A DNA stretch of 14,249 nucleotides from WQUF01 sp031549525 (GCA_031549525.1 JAVBPQ010000076.1:1-14249); one strand, 5' to 3'. Shown: positions 1 through 7,434, numbered from the stretch's first letter. Made by a program: numbers and translations. The notes: a model not told the origin generated them from the sequence alone.

Positions 1-1
1 G

Positions 2-343
2 TTTTACCGCATAGATAACATAAAACTCACAAGCAATGTATTTACCATGCGAAACTTTGAATCCTCTGTTTTTGATACATCAAGTGCACCTGACCAGATG
101 ATAGAAATCTCATTGCGCTTTTCTGAGACTATAAAAAAACACTTGGAGGAATATTTTGACTCTATAACCATAACCGCCTGCTGTGATGGTATATGCACAG
201 CAAACGTCATGATTTTTGATAATGAGCAAAGCTACAATTCTCTTCTCTTATTTGGAGATAAATGCGAATGCTTAGAGCCTTTTAAGATCCGTGAGTATAT
301 TTTTAAAAAAGCTATTGATATATCAAAACTGTACAAGATTTAA
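2..343 (+). CDS. WYL-domain transcriptional regulator, C-terminal part (5' end outside window)
   Basis: The frame is open from the first bases of the window, so this is the last 113 residues of a longer protein. It begins FYRIDNIKLT, like the R-x-D-x-I strand late in WYL domains, and ends with LLLFGDKCECLEPFKIREYI, which matches the usual end of WYL regulators (a 'G..v.vleP..lr..i' segment before a terminal helix). Members of this family are DNA-binding regulators with an N-terminal winged helix and a ligand-sensing WYL domain; the helix-turn-helix part would lie to the left. The ATG at 47 falls inside the conserved domain and is unlikely to be the true start. The gene ends 54 nt before a terminator shared with nth. 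The family call comes from motif resemblance only, and the target genes are unknown. Confidence 0.72.
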   Translation, partial: FYRIDNIKLTSNVFTMRNFESSVFDTSSAPDQMIEISLRFSETIKKHLEEYFDSITITACCDGICTANVMIFDNEQSYNSLLLFGDKCECLEPFKIREYIFKKAIDISKLYKI

Positions 344-396
344 ACTGAGTATATTTTACTTTTATCATTAATCTAATTATAATTAGTCTAATCTAA

Positions 397-429
397 AAAA
401 TGGGTGACAACTAAATTTTCACCCATTTT
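397..429. terminator. Bidirectional intrinsic terminator between WYL gene and nth
   Basis: There is a perfect 11-bp stem, AAAATGGGTGA (397-407) with TCACCCATTTT (419-429), and an 11-nt loop. It is flanked by a T-rich stretch on the plus side and a six-T run on the minus side. It starts four bases past the nth stop codon and lies 54 bases past the WYL stop, so it can serve both convergent genes. Confidence 0.85.
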
Positions 430-432
430 AAC

Positions 433-1074
433 CTATTTTGTGTTATTCATATCTTTATAATAATCGCACATGAGATTTATTTTGCACTCTTCACATTTTG
501 GGTTTCTTGCAATACAGCATCTTCTTCCATGAAATATCAAAAGATGGTGAGAAAGTATCCATTCATCCCTTGGTACACTTTCTCTAAGCTGCTTTTCGGT
601 CTTTTCTACATTAGAAGCTTTAACAAGCCCTATGCGATTTGAAACCCTAAAGACATGGGTATCTACAGCAAAAGCAGGAATACCAAATGCATTTGACATC
701 ACTACATTTGCAGTCTTAGTACCTACACCAGGTAAAGATGTCAATTCTTCCATGGTCCTTGGAACTTCATCATTAAAATCAGAATGAAGCTTTTTTACAA
801 GACCAACTATATTTTTAGATTTATTCTTATATAAACCAATCTTTTTAATCCTCTCTTCAAGTTCCTCCTGTTTTATATCTAAAAAACTATTAATATCAGG
901 ATAATCCTTATATAATTTCTCTGTAACCTCATTCACCTTCTTATCTGTAGTTTGAGCCGATAAAACAGTAGATATAAGAAGCTGAAATGGATTCTCATGG
1001 TTTAATTCACATTTAGCATCAGGATACATGGTCTTTAATTTATCTATAACTTCAATAATATCTTCCTTATTCAA
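433..1074 (-). CDS. nth: Endonuclease III (DNA glycosylase/AP lyase)
   Basis: This is a base-excision-repair enzyme that removes oxidised pyrimidines and cleaves the abasic site by beta-elimination. The helix-hairpin-helix LPGVGTKTANVV (residues 114-125) carries the catalytic Lys120. Asp138 lies in VDTHVFRV. The C-terminal [4Fe-4S] ligands are Cys187, Cys194, Cys197 and Cys203 (C-x6-C-x2-C-x5-C). These numbers equal those I recall for E. coli Nth, which supports starting at the TTG at 1074 (213 aa). That start has a GGAAGTG ribosome binding site at 1087-1081, spaced 6 nt. A longer frame opens at a TTG at 1098 but would place the binding site inside the gene. nth is downstream of, and on the same strand as, the coiled-coil gene, but a hairpin at 1170-1220 separates them, so it may have its own weak promoter in 1099-1169; none is convincing. 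Confidence 0.97.
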   Translation of the reverse strand: MNKEDIIEVIDKLKTMYPDAKCELNHENPFQLLISTVLSAQTTDKKVNEVTEKLYKDYPDINSFLDIKQEELEERIKKIGLYKNKSKNIVGLVKKLHSDFNDEVPRTMEELTSLPGVGTKTANVVMSNAFGIPAFAVDTHVFRVSNRIGLVKASNVEKTEKQLRESVPRDEWILSHHLLIFHGRRCCIARNPKCEECKINLMCDYYKDMNNTK

Positions 1075-1169
1075 AATAATCACTTCCAATCCAAACAAAA
1101 AACATCATATTTTTTATATTTATAAAAATATTCTTCATGTATAAAAGATATCCTCTAATTTAAACTATA

Positions 1170-1220
1170 AAAGCATTATTTTCACACCAGTGTACTACAC
1201 CTTAGTGAAAATAATGCTTT
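1170..1220 (-). terminator. Long terminator hairpin after the coiled-coil gene
   Basis: A perfect 16-bp inverted repeat, AAAGCATTATTTTCAC (1170-1185) with its complement at 1205-1220, encloses a 19-nt loop. The loop holds a second small inverted repeat, GTGT-act-ACAC (1190-1200). The right arm touches the stop codon of the coiled-coil gene. The U-tract on the minus strand is short and interrupted (CTTTTATAGTTT), so it may be leaky or act as a 3' stabiliser. Confidence 0.7.
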
Positions 1221-2101
1221 CATTTATTTAAATCAGAAAACTTTTTAATAAAATTTGATTTTTTAATCTTTCTTAAAGGTGCATCTTCACCATTTAAAGT
1301 ATTTTCAAAGGTATTAAACTCATTTGAATCATTTTTTACAATTTCATCATATGTTTTTTTATTAGATTCTTCCTTATTGGTTTCTTTAATTTTCTTTTCA
1401 TTAGTACTATCTTTAATATCGAAAACTTTCTCTTTAGTATTTTCTAATTTTATTTCCTTATCCATTGCATTTTTACTTATATTTCTTTCATTAGTTTTTG
1501 TTTCAATCTGTGCCTTATAATTTAAGGCTCCACTCTTAGTTCGTGCATTATTACTAGCATCTTGGCTTAAAAATCTATGCCTGCGATTAGAGCTATTAGA
1601 ACTTTGTAAATTAGCAGTTTCACTTTTTAAAGAATTGTCCTGATTCATTAAGTTAGTTTTGCTCTGATTGCTGTTAATTATACCTTTAGAAGATTTTACC
1701 TCGTTTTTATTGTCTGATTTCTTTTCTTCTAAAATCTTGTTTAATCTTTCATTAAGTGCATCATATTGTGCTTTCAATTTAAAATGAGCATCACATAAAT
1801 TTTTGTAAGCATTAGAATTTTCACCATTTGTTTTTATATCATCGGTTTTTTTATCACACTTTTTCTTAAGTTCTTCATGTTCTTTTTTCAAGCTATAATA
1901 AGCGCTATGTAAATCTCTATAAGCCTTTTCATATGCAAGGTTTTTTTTACAAAAATTTAAAATAGTACTAATAATCAAACTTATCTCCGGATTATCAACA
2001 CTTGTTTCGAGTCCATTACCATTCTCATCTATTTGAACAACAATGGTTTTTATTATTCTTGCTAATTCACGACTTTTTTCATCCTTTGATATATTATTCA
2101 T
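1220..2101 (-). CDS. Hypothetical coiled-coil/disordered protein, partner of the actin-like ATPase
   Basis: I do not recognise a named family. The 293-residue protein has three zones. Residues 1-55 are a compact, probably helical region. Residues 56-128 are a charged coiled coil containing two related units: AYRDLHSAYYSLK at 60-72 and AYKNLCDAHFKLK at 98-110. Residues 130-270 are a low-complexity linker rich in Asn, Lys, Ser, Thr and Glu, likely disordered. The last about 20 residues form a basic patch (PLRKIKKSNFIKKF, 275-288) that could be a binding motif. There is no signal peptide or membrane segment, so it should be cytoplasmic. It lies 15 nt after the actin-like ATPase, with a weak AGGGA ribosome binding site overlapping that gene's stop, which suggests co-transcription and perhaps translational coupling. 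By position it could be the filament adaptor (the role of ParR), but no ribbon-helix-helix domain is visible. Confidence 0.7.
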   Translation of the reverse strand: MNNISKDEKSRELARIIKTIVVQIDENGNGLETSVDNPEISLIISTILNFCKKNLAYEKAYRDLHSAYYSLKKEHEELKKKCDKKTDDIKTNGENSNAYKNLCDAHFKLKAQYDALNERLNKILEEKKSDNKNEVKSSKGIINSNQSKTNLMNQDNSLKSETANLQSSNSSNRRHRFLSQDASNNARTKSGALNYKAQIETKTNERNISKNAMDKEIKLENTKEKVFDIKDSTNEKKIKETNKEESNKKTYDEIVKNDSNEFNTFENTLNGEDAPLRKIKKSNFIKKFSDLNK

Positions 2102-2116
2102 AATTTGTATCAGTCC

Positions 2117-3166
2117 CTAATATTTATTTACAGTACTATAAAGATATGAAACTGCTCCACTAGCATTTGCATATATGTCCTCAACTATTTTAAAATCTAT
2201 ATAATCTGATATTTCAGGAATTGTGTTTTGAATATATTTTTTAAGAAGTATAGCTCCTCCTCCACAAAAAATCAGAGTAGTTGCTGCAAGCTCCCAATTC
2301 AATATCTTTACGAAATTTATGAGATTTTTAATATAATTTATACAACATTCATCTATAATGGGACTTGTAAGCCTCTTGACATTTTCTTTTTTACCATAAC
2401 CACCTGCTAATATAGCTTTTTCAATGTTTTCATTTTGAATATCCTTAACTATAAAGCTCGTTTCAGAGTTAGTCTTTATATTCGTGTTTATTTCATCAAG
2501 CAAGCTGAATATCCCTTTATCGGTTGTATTGCATTTATCATCAAGAACTGTTTTTCCATTATAGTATACAAAATTTATATTTTGACCCCCAATATCTATA
2601 AACCCAATGGTATCATTGTATTCTCCCTCTTCATCGTTAAATAGAAGACCATAACCTTCAGGTATTATTCTAAGGCTCCTAATTCTAAATGTCTTTTCAA
2701 TATTATCTACGTTTATTGTTATATTATTTCCTTCATTATAAATTAAATCATAAAATTCTTTTCTTAACGTATTGTTTACATATTGAATTATTGGGCAAAC
2801 TACAGCTAATTCTACCTCTATGTTGTTCTCTTTAGAACCTTTTATGAAATGATGTATTGCAATGTAAACTGACAATTTATGTAAAAATGATGATTTAACC
2901 GTATCTCTGTCAGGATCATCGCCATTTTCACCAAAGGCATATGTTTCTCCCTCATAATTTACTCTCAAAGTGCTGTTTCCAATAATTACGCTATCCTTAT
3001 TTATCTTTCTTATTTTGTTTCTTATGGAAAATGCTTCTGTGAGTGTTTCGTTATTTACATTTATAACTCTAAAGCTCTTTAGAGAATACTTTCCACTATC
3101 AACTGCAATAATTTCAACTTTAGCAGCATTTTCACGATCAATGTTGTCTTCAGTTCTTTGGACCAT
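2117..3166 (-). CDS. ParM/StbA-like actin-family ATPase
   Basis: This is a cytoskeletal ATPase of the actin fold, expected to form nucleotide-dependent filaments that move or position DNA or another cargo. Visible motifs are phosphate-1 AVDSGKYSLKSF (Asp23), phosphate-2 FIDIGGQNINFVYYNG, the glycine-rich adenosine-type segment TLIFCGGGAILL and the late ANASGAVSYL, which corresponds to the ParM C-terminal 'AN..G' strand. The length of 349 residues fits ParM relatives (about 320-350) and is shorter than FtsA or DnaK. The start was placed at the ATG at 3166 because GGAGTG (3178-3173) lies 6 nt upstream; the GTG at 3175 overlaps that site. A promoter sits at 3235-3208. The gene is first of a two-gene unit with the coiled-coil protein. 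Whether this is a plasmid-derived segregation gene or a chromosomal filament with another role cannot be told here. Confidence 0.85.
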   Translation of the reverse strand: MVQRTEDNIDRENAAKVEIIAVDSGKYSLKSFRVINVNNETLTEAFSIRNKIRKINKDSVIIGNSTLRVNYEGETYAFGENGDDPDRDTVKSSFLHKLSVYIAIHHFIKGSKENNIEVELAVVCPIIQYVNNTLRKEFYDLIYNEGNNITINVDNIEKTFRIRSLRIIPEGYGLLFNDEEGEYNDTIGFIDIGGQNINFVYYNGKTVLDDKCNTTDKGIFSLLDEINTNIKTNSETSFIVKDIQNENIEKAILAGGYGKKENVKRLTSPIIDECCINYIKNLINFVKILNWELAATTLIFCGGGAILLKKYIQNTIPEISDYIDFKIVEDIYANASGAVSYLYSTVNKY

Positions 3167-3207
3167 TTTACACACTCCTACAATATTATTTTTAACTTTA
3201 TCATAAT

Positions 3208-3235
3208 ATTATAAATAAAATTACCATAAAGTCAA
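3208..3235 (-). promoter_or_regulatory. Sigma-A promoter for the actin-like/coiled-coil unit
   Basis: On the minus strand, TTGACT (3235-3230) and TATAAT (3213-3208) are separated by 16 nt. Transcription would start near 3201, giving a leader of about 35 nt with the GGAGTG ribosome binding site at 3178. Confidence 0.7.
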
Positions 3236-3466
3236 AGTTTCTGTAAATTTTATAAAAAATAATCTTATGCCTAAGTATATCTTTTACAATAATTATAAAA
3301 ACTATTTATTCTTTTATTCTTTTAGTTTAAATAATCAAAAAATATTTTTTAATTATATACATACATCGCTAAAAATTATTATAATAGTTTTGAATATAAT
3401 ATTCAATGATAAAAAAACTTAAAATCTTATCACGTTATCAAAATATCATAACATTTAAATTTTTAA
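3236..3466. other. AT-rich divergent intergenic region with short palindromes
   Basis: About 230 nt between the two divergent promoters, with no coding potential that I trust. It holds a hyphenated palindrome, TTGAATAT-a-ATATTCAA (3390-3406), whose half-site recurs at 3503-3510. It also holds a tandem 8-bp direct repeat ATTCTTTT (3308-3323) and a TTATCA-cg-TTATCA pair (3427-3440). There is no regular iteron array of the kind seen in typical parC centromeres. Confidence 0.45.
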
Positions 3467-3495
3467 TTGAAATGTAGCATTTTTTCTAATATAAT
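3467..3495 (+). promoter_or_regulatory. Consensus sigma-A promoter for the orphan gene
   Basis: TTGAAA (3467-3472), a 17-nt spacer and TATAAT (3490-3495). Transcription would start near 3502, about 30 nt before the chosen ATG at 3532. Confidence 0.82.
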
Positions 3496-3531
3496 AGTCA
3501 TATTGAATATTTTTTGAAAGGATATGGAATA

Positions 3532-3978
3532 ATGCTCAGACCATCCGAGAAAAATAGTGAAAAAACTCATAAATTAATATATGAGATATTTTTAAAAAAT
3601 ATTGATGATCCCCATGGTTATGAATTAATATACGGATATTTTCTTCACAACGGTTATTTTTATGACAAGATGATATCATATATAATTGGATTTAATGAAA
3701 AAAAGCAGGCAATTGCCATAATACCTATAAACTCTGATGGTGTTATATCAAGTTCCATAATAAGAGCTTATGTTAAAGATATCATTGCTATGAAATTTAT
3801 ATCAGAAGATGAGTTATTTATACATATAGATGAACCAAAGTGTAAATTAAATGTAATTGTACAAGCATTTACTTCAGCTATATATCTAAATTCAAATATC
3901 TATCCAATAATACAAGATGCAGTTATAAATAAACTTGCAAATTTCATAAAAATAAATTTTCAAAGATATGCCTTATAA
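3532..3978 (+). CDS. Hypothetical protein, 148 aa
   Basis: I do not recognise this protein. It has no signal peptide and no clear membrane span. An N-terminal helical stretch (residues 1-40) is followed by a strand-rich middle (about 48-112: YIIGFN, AIAIIPIN, ELFIHID, KLNVIV) that loosely recalls small bacterial PH-like beta domains, then a C-terminal helix (about 118-140). The PH resemblance is only a pattern impression. The frame also opens at a TTG at 3514, but the AAAGGA ribosome binding site (3517-3522) lies inside that extension and serves the ATG at 3532 with a 9-nt gap. The gene stands alone: it has its own strong promoter, is divergent from the actin-like unit and is convergent with rnr across a shared terminator. 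Confidence 0.75.
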   Translation: MLRPSEKNSEKTHKLIYEIFLKNIDDPHGYELIYGYFLHNGYFYDKMISYIIGFNEKKQAIAIIPINSDGVISSSIIRAYVKDIIAMKFISEDELFIHIDEPKCKLNVIVQAFTSAIYLNSNIYPIIQDAVINKLANFIKINFQRYAL

Positions 3979-4005
3979 AAATAGGAGCTTAAAGCTCCTA
4001 TTTTT
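3977..4005. terminator. Bidirectional terminator between orphan gene and rnr
   Basis: A 12-bp perfect stem, AAAAATAGGAGC (3977-3988) with GCTCCTATTTTT (3994-4005), and a 5-nt loop. A and T runs at the two ends give a U-tract in either direction. It overlaps the stop codons of both convergent genes. Confidence 0.93.
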
Positions 4006-6166
4006 ATATTAACACTTCATTTGTATCGACTATATTAAATCCATCTTTTCTTTTACGAAAAATATCAAAATATATTTCATGAGTAGGAATATTCACTCTG
4101 CTTACTTCTACTTTTATCTTATCTCCTAATTTAAAAACTTCATCTCCGTATGTTCCTCTAAGAGCTAAGTTTTCTTCATCATAATAGTAAAAATCTGGTC
4201 CTATACTATCTATTGGTATAAGGCCTTCAATAGTGTTATAAAGCTCTACAAAGAAACCAAAACCAGTTACAGATGATATTATGCCATCATATACTTCGCC
4301 TATTCTCTCGCTCATATATTCGGCTTTTTTTATGTTATCTAATTCTCGTTCAGCTTCTTCAGCTTTTCTCTCTGTTATTGAAGATTGAATTGATGCATTT
4401 TCAACTGCCATTTCAAACATCTCTTGTTTTTTTTCATTTATGCGAGAATTTATAAACTCTTTTATTATTCTGTGTATCATAAGATCTGGGTACCTTCTTA
4501 TAGGAGATGTGAAGTGGCAATAATATTTTGCAGAAAGCCCAAAATGACCAATGCACTCTGAAGCATATCTTGCTTGCTTTAATGATCTTAATAAAAGCGT
4601 ATTTACAACCTTCTCTTCGTTCTTATTTTTAACAAGGCTTAGGATCTTCTGCAAGGATTTAGGATGAATGCTGTCACCCCTTTGATTTATATTATATCCT
4701 AAATTGTTAATAAAATTACTAAACCTTTCAAGTTTTTCTTCATCAGGATCTTCATGAATTCTGTATACAAAAGGGATCTTTGCCCAATAAAAATGTTCTG
4801 CAATGGTTTCATTAGCACAAAGCATAAATTCTTCTATTATCCTGTTTGAAATATCCCTGTCGTAAGGCTCAATCTTTATGGGTTTGCCATCTTCGTCAAG
4901 TTCAATCTTGCATTCCTTTAAATCAAAATCTATTGCACCTCTTTTTATTCTCTTTTTATAGAGTATTAAGCATAACTCTTCCATAATTTTAAAATCTTCT
5001 ATTAGATCATTATATTTTTTAGACAGCTCTTCATCACCTTTTAATATTTTAGAAACATCCTCATATGTCATCCTAGCTTTTGACCTTATTACACTCTCTT
5101 TAATATCATAATTTAAAGTTTTTCCTTTAGAGTCTATCTCCATTATACAGCTTAGAGTAAGTCTATCAACTCCTGGATTTAAGGAACAAATACCATTGCT
5201 TAAGCTTTGTGGAAGCATTGGTATAACATAATCTATTAAATAAACTGAAGTACCTCTTTTAAAAGCCTCCTTGTCTAAAGAACTGTTTTCTTTAACATAA
5301 TTTGATACATCTGCAATATGAACCCCTAATCTAAAATTTCCATTAGGGAGCCTCTCTACCATTATGGCATCATCTAAATCCTTTGCATCTATGCCATCTA
5401 TGGTTATTATCCTCTCATCTCTTAAATCCAGTCTCCCCTTTAGGCTATCTTCTGATACTGAAGTTTCAATATTATTTGCAAATTTTAAAGTTTTTGGAGG
5501 GAATTCTTCTGGTAAATTGTATTTTTTAATTATTAATTTAATATCTACTCCTTTTTCCCCTCTGTTTCCTATTACCTCAAGAATTTTACCCTCAGGATTC
5601 TTGTCTTCTTTTGGCCATTTTGTCAATTTAACAAGTACTACGTTTCCTTTTTTAGCATTTTTCTTATCATCACCAGAAATGAATATATCATATGGCATCT
5701 TTTTATCATCTGGAACAACAAAGCCAAATCTCTTGTTATCTTGATAAGTACCTACAAATATATCATTTCCTCTCTCTAGTATCTTTACAACTTCTCCCTC
5801 TCGCCTTCTTTTATCCTTGCTGCTACTTACTAGATTTACTTCAACCCTATCTCCATTAATAGCTCCTCTAAAATTACCTGGAGGAATGAACACATCTTCA
5901 GATTTATCATCTGGAATTAAAAAACCATAACCTTTGCTTGTCATGTTTAATTTTCCTGTCACTATAGATTTCTTTTTTTTAAAAATCGTATATTTATCTT
6001 CTTTATTTCTAGTTATGATTTTGTCTTTTTCCATAAGTCTTAATGTCTTTTTTACTGTAGTTAATAGACTCTCCTCAACATCTAAAGCATGAAACAACTC
6101 TTCATATGACATAGGTTTATAATCAATGCTGCTCATCAAATACAAAATCTCATCCTTTATATGCAT
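4004..6166 (-). CDS. rnr: Ribonuclease R (3'-5' exoribonuclease)
   Basis: This processive hydrolytic exonuclease degrades structured RNA, including stalled mRNA together with the tmRNA/SmpB system. Domains in order: winged helix (residues 1-62); two cold-shock/OB domains (about 68-125 with SKGYGFLIPDD, and 136-200 with RFGFVVPDD); RNB catalytic domain (about 245-590) starting with TIDGIDAKDLDDAI, where Asp257, Asp263, Asp265 and Asp266 match the metal ligands of RNase II/R; and a C-terminal S1 domain (623-702, VYDGIISSVTGFGFFVEL). At 720 residues it is full length for a Firmicute; the basic tail of the E. coli enzyme is absent. The ATG at 6166 follows an AGGTG ribosome binding site. The common clostridial neighbours secG and smpB are not adjacent. 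Upstream by 103 nt on the same strand is the BpsA-like gene. A TATAAT at 6217-6212 without a good -35 could be a local promoter. Confidence 0.97.
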   Translation of the reverse strand: MHIKDEILYLMSSIDYKPMSYEELFHALDVEESLLTTVKKTLRLMEKDKIITRNKEDKYTIFKKKKSIVTGKLNMTSKGYGFLIPDDKSEDVFIPPGNFRGAINGDRVEVNLVSSSKDKRRREGEVVKILERGNDIFVGTYQDNKRFGFVVPDDKKMPYDIFISGDDKKNAKKGNVVLVKLTKWPKEDKNPEGKILEVIGNRGEKGVDIKLIIKKYNLPEEFPPKTLKFANNIETSVSEDSLKGRLDLRDERIITIDGIDAKDLDDAIMVERLPNGNFRLGVHIADVSNYVKENSSLDKEAFKRGTSVYLIDYVIPMLPQSLSNGICSLNPGVDRLTLSCIMEIDSKGKTLNYDIKESVIRSKARMTYEDVSKILKGDEELSKKYNDLIEDFKIMEELCLILYKKRIKRGAIDFDLKECKIELDEDGKPIKIEPYDRDISNRIIEEFMLCANETIAEHFYWAKIPFVYRIHEDPDEEKLERFSNFINNLGYNINQRGDSIHPKSLQKILSLVKNKNEEKVVNTLLLRSLKQARYASECIGHFGLSAKYYCHFTSPIRRYPDLMIHRIIKEFINSRINEKKQEMFEMAVENASIQSSITERKAEEAERELDNIKKAEYMSERIGEVYDGIISSVTGFGFFVELYNTIEGLIPIDSIGPDFYYYDEENLALRGTYGDEVFKLGDKIKVEVSRVNIPTHEIYFDIFRKRKDGFNIVDTNEVLI

Positions 6167-6265
6167 TTAATCACCTGCTCTTTACATCGCTTATTTTGCA
6201 CTTAACACCTTATTATAGATTTTTAACAATAAGCCTTTATTTATACTAAAAACTTATTTTTAACC

Positions 6266-7270
6266 TTAATAATTATTTACATTAAGATTAGGTAAGTATT
6301 TGCTTGAAGTAGTTTCTGTGGTTTTTAAATATAACATTTTATTGGAAAAATATTCGATTATGATTGGATTATATTCATTTTTCATAGTACCATAATTTAT
6401 GTTAGAAAATATATCCTCTATCTGCAAATTCATATTTATGATGGATTTTAAATAATCTAATTTATCAAATTGATTTTGAGTTATTGAGAAAAATATATTT
6501 CCATCATCATAATTTTGTATAGAAGAAATCGCGCGGGATAAGTATAATTCAAAGGATTGCTTTGAGTATGTGAGGGATATAAATATGCAATTAAACCTAT
6601 TCTCAAAATAACATGGAAGTGCATTTTCAATTTTATACCTGCTGCAAAAAACTAGATACCTATCTATTAAGTTTATTTTTCCTATGTAATTAATCAAATC
6701 ATTATTATCGCTTACAAATTCTATATTACAAAGATATGGATGGTAAAGAGGAAATATCTTTTTTAAAATCATAGATAGTGCAAAACAGGTCATAATATCA
6801 TCACCTAAAAATAAAATCTTATCTCCAAGTCCAACACCTTTTGATACAGCAGTAAGAGCCCTTTCTATTGCTGAATTTGCATCATATATTCTATCTATAT
6901 CTATGCTGTGAGTTATTTTAAAAGCTATTTCCCTAAGTTTTGTAATCTCTTCATTAAAATCTACATCTATATCTACACCATCTTTAAGGACTTTATACAA
7001 AAGTGATTTATCCACTACACCAAATCCAAATTTTTCCCTCACATATTTTATTCCAAAATCCGTAAAAAATAAATTTTCTTCATGCCTTAATATTCCGTCT
7101 TTTTTTAATTGGAAAACTATATTCTTTACGTATACTTTGTCCATGTTTATTGTTCTATAAAATGTAGCGCCATCTACTCCTTCATATAAGTACAAAAATT
7201 TTAGAAAATATTTATATACTCTTCTATTTAAGTGTTGGAACAAGATCTCTTTACCTGTTAAATTAACCAC
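6266..7270 (-). CDS. BpsA-like (DUF43) protein with degenerate catalytic motifs
   Basis: The architecture recalls N4-bis(aminopropyl)spermidine synthase (BpsA), which adds aminopropyl groups from decarboxylated SAM to spermidine: an N-terminal winged helix (about 20-80), then a Rossmann-type transferase domain. KILFLGDDIM (151-160), preceded by an 'AIERAL' helix, lines up with the family's glycine-loop pattern, remembered as 'LGDDDLTSLALAL'. FISLTYSKQSFELYLSRAIS (230-249) lines up with the family's 'fiTDPPYT.eg..LFlSRGI' active-site segment, but the acidic DPPYT is replaced by SLTYS and the third Asp of GDDD is Ile. It may therefore be a non-catalytic or regulatory relative, or have another substrate. 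The GTG at 7270 (334 aa) is preferred because AGGGAGTG (7285-7278) sits 7 nt upstream; an ATG at 7324 opens the longer frame. A TATAAT at 7307-7302 fits the shorter form. It could share a transcript with rnr. The family call comes from recalled motifs, not from an alignment. Confidence 0.6.
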   Translation of the reverse strand: MVNLTGKEILFQHLNRRVYKYFLKFLYLYEGVDGATFYRTINMDKVYVKNIVFQLKKDGILRHEENLFFTDFGIKYVREKFGFGVVDKSLLYKVLKDGVDIDVDFNEEITKLREIAFKITHSIDIDRIYDANSAIERALTAVSKGVGLGDKILFLGDDIMTCFALSMILKKIFPLYHPYLCNIEFVSDNNDLINYIGKINLIDRYLVFCSRYKIENALPCYFENRFNCIFISLTYSKQSFELYLSRAISSIQNYDDGNIFFSITQNQFDKLDYLKSIINMNLQIEDIFSNINYGTMKNEYNPIIIEYFSNKMLYLKTTETTSSKYLPNLNVNNY

Positions 7271-7341
7271 TGCATAACACTCCCTAATTTTATTACTAAT
7301 AATTATACTAAAGTTAACGATCATTTTCTATATACAATAAT

Positions 7342-7370
7342 TAGAAATTAATTAAACTGTAAAATATAAT
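7342..7370 (+). promoter_or_regulatory. Probable promoter of the ECF S-component gene
   Basis: TAGAAA (7342-7347), a 17-nt spacer and TATAAT (7365-7370), giving a leader of about 58 nt. The -35 matches consensus at four of six positions. A further TATAAA at 7384-7389 lacks a -35. I found no recognisable riboswitch or BirA operator in the leader. Confidence 0.45.
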
Positions 7371-7434
7371 TGATTTAGTGTAATATAAAGTAGTAACTAA
7401 TAATTATTTAATTTATCAAATCGGAGGTTATTTT

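Noticed and set aside
373..386. 14-bp perfect palindrome CTAATTATAATTAG after the WYL gene
   Set aside because: A pure A/T-type palindrome of this size is not surprising in such AT-rich DNA, and it sits between a stop codon and a terminator with no promoter nearby.
2228..2644. Two plus-strand frames (60 and 69 residues) inside the actin-like gene
   Set aside because: Antisense shadows of a clearly coding gene, without ribosome binding sites or recognisable domains.
3236..3466. parC-type centromere with iterons upstream of the actin-like gene
   Set aside because: Only one 8-bp tandem pair and isolated short palindromes were found; no regular array of repeats.
5364..5744. 126-residue plus-strand frame inside rnr
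   Set aside because: Antisense to the conserved RNase R coding sequence; its Ser/Phe/Leu-rich composition is what the complement of Lys/Glu/Asp codons gives.
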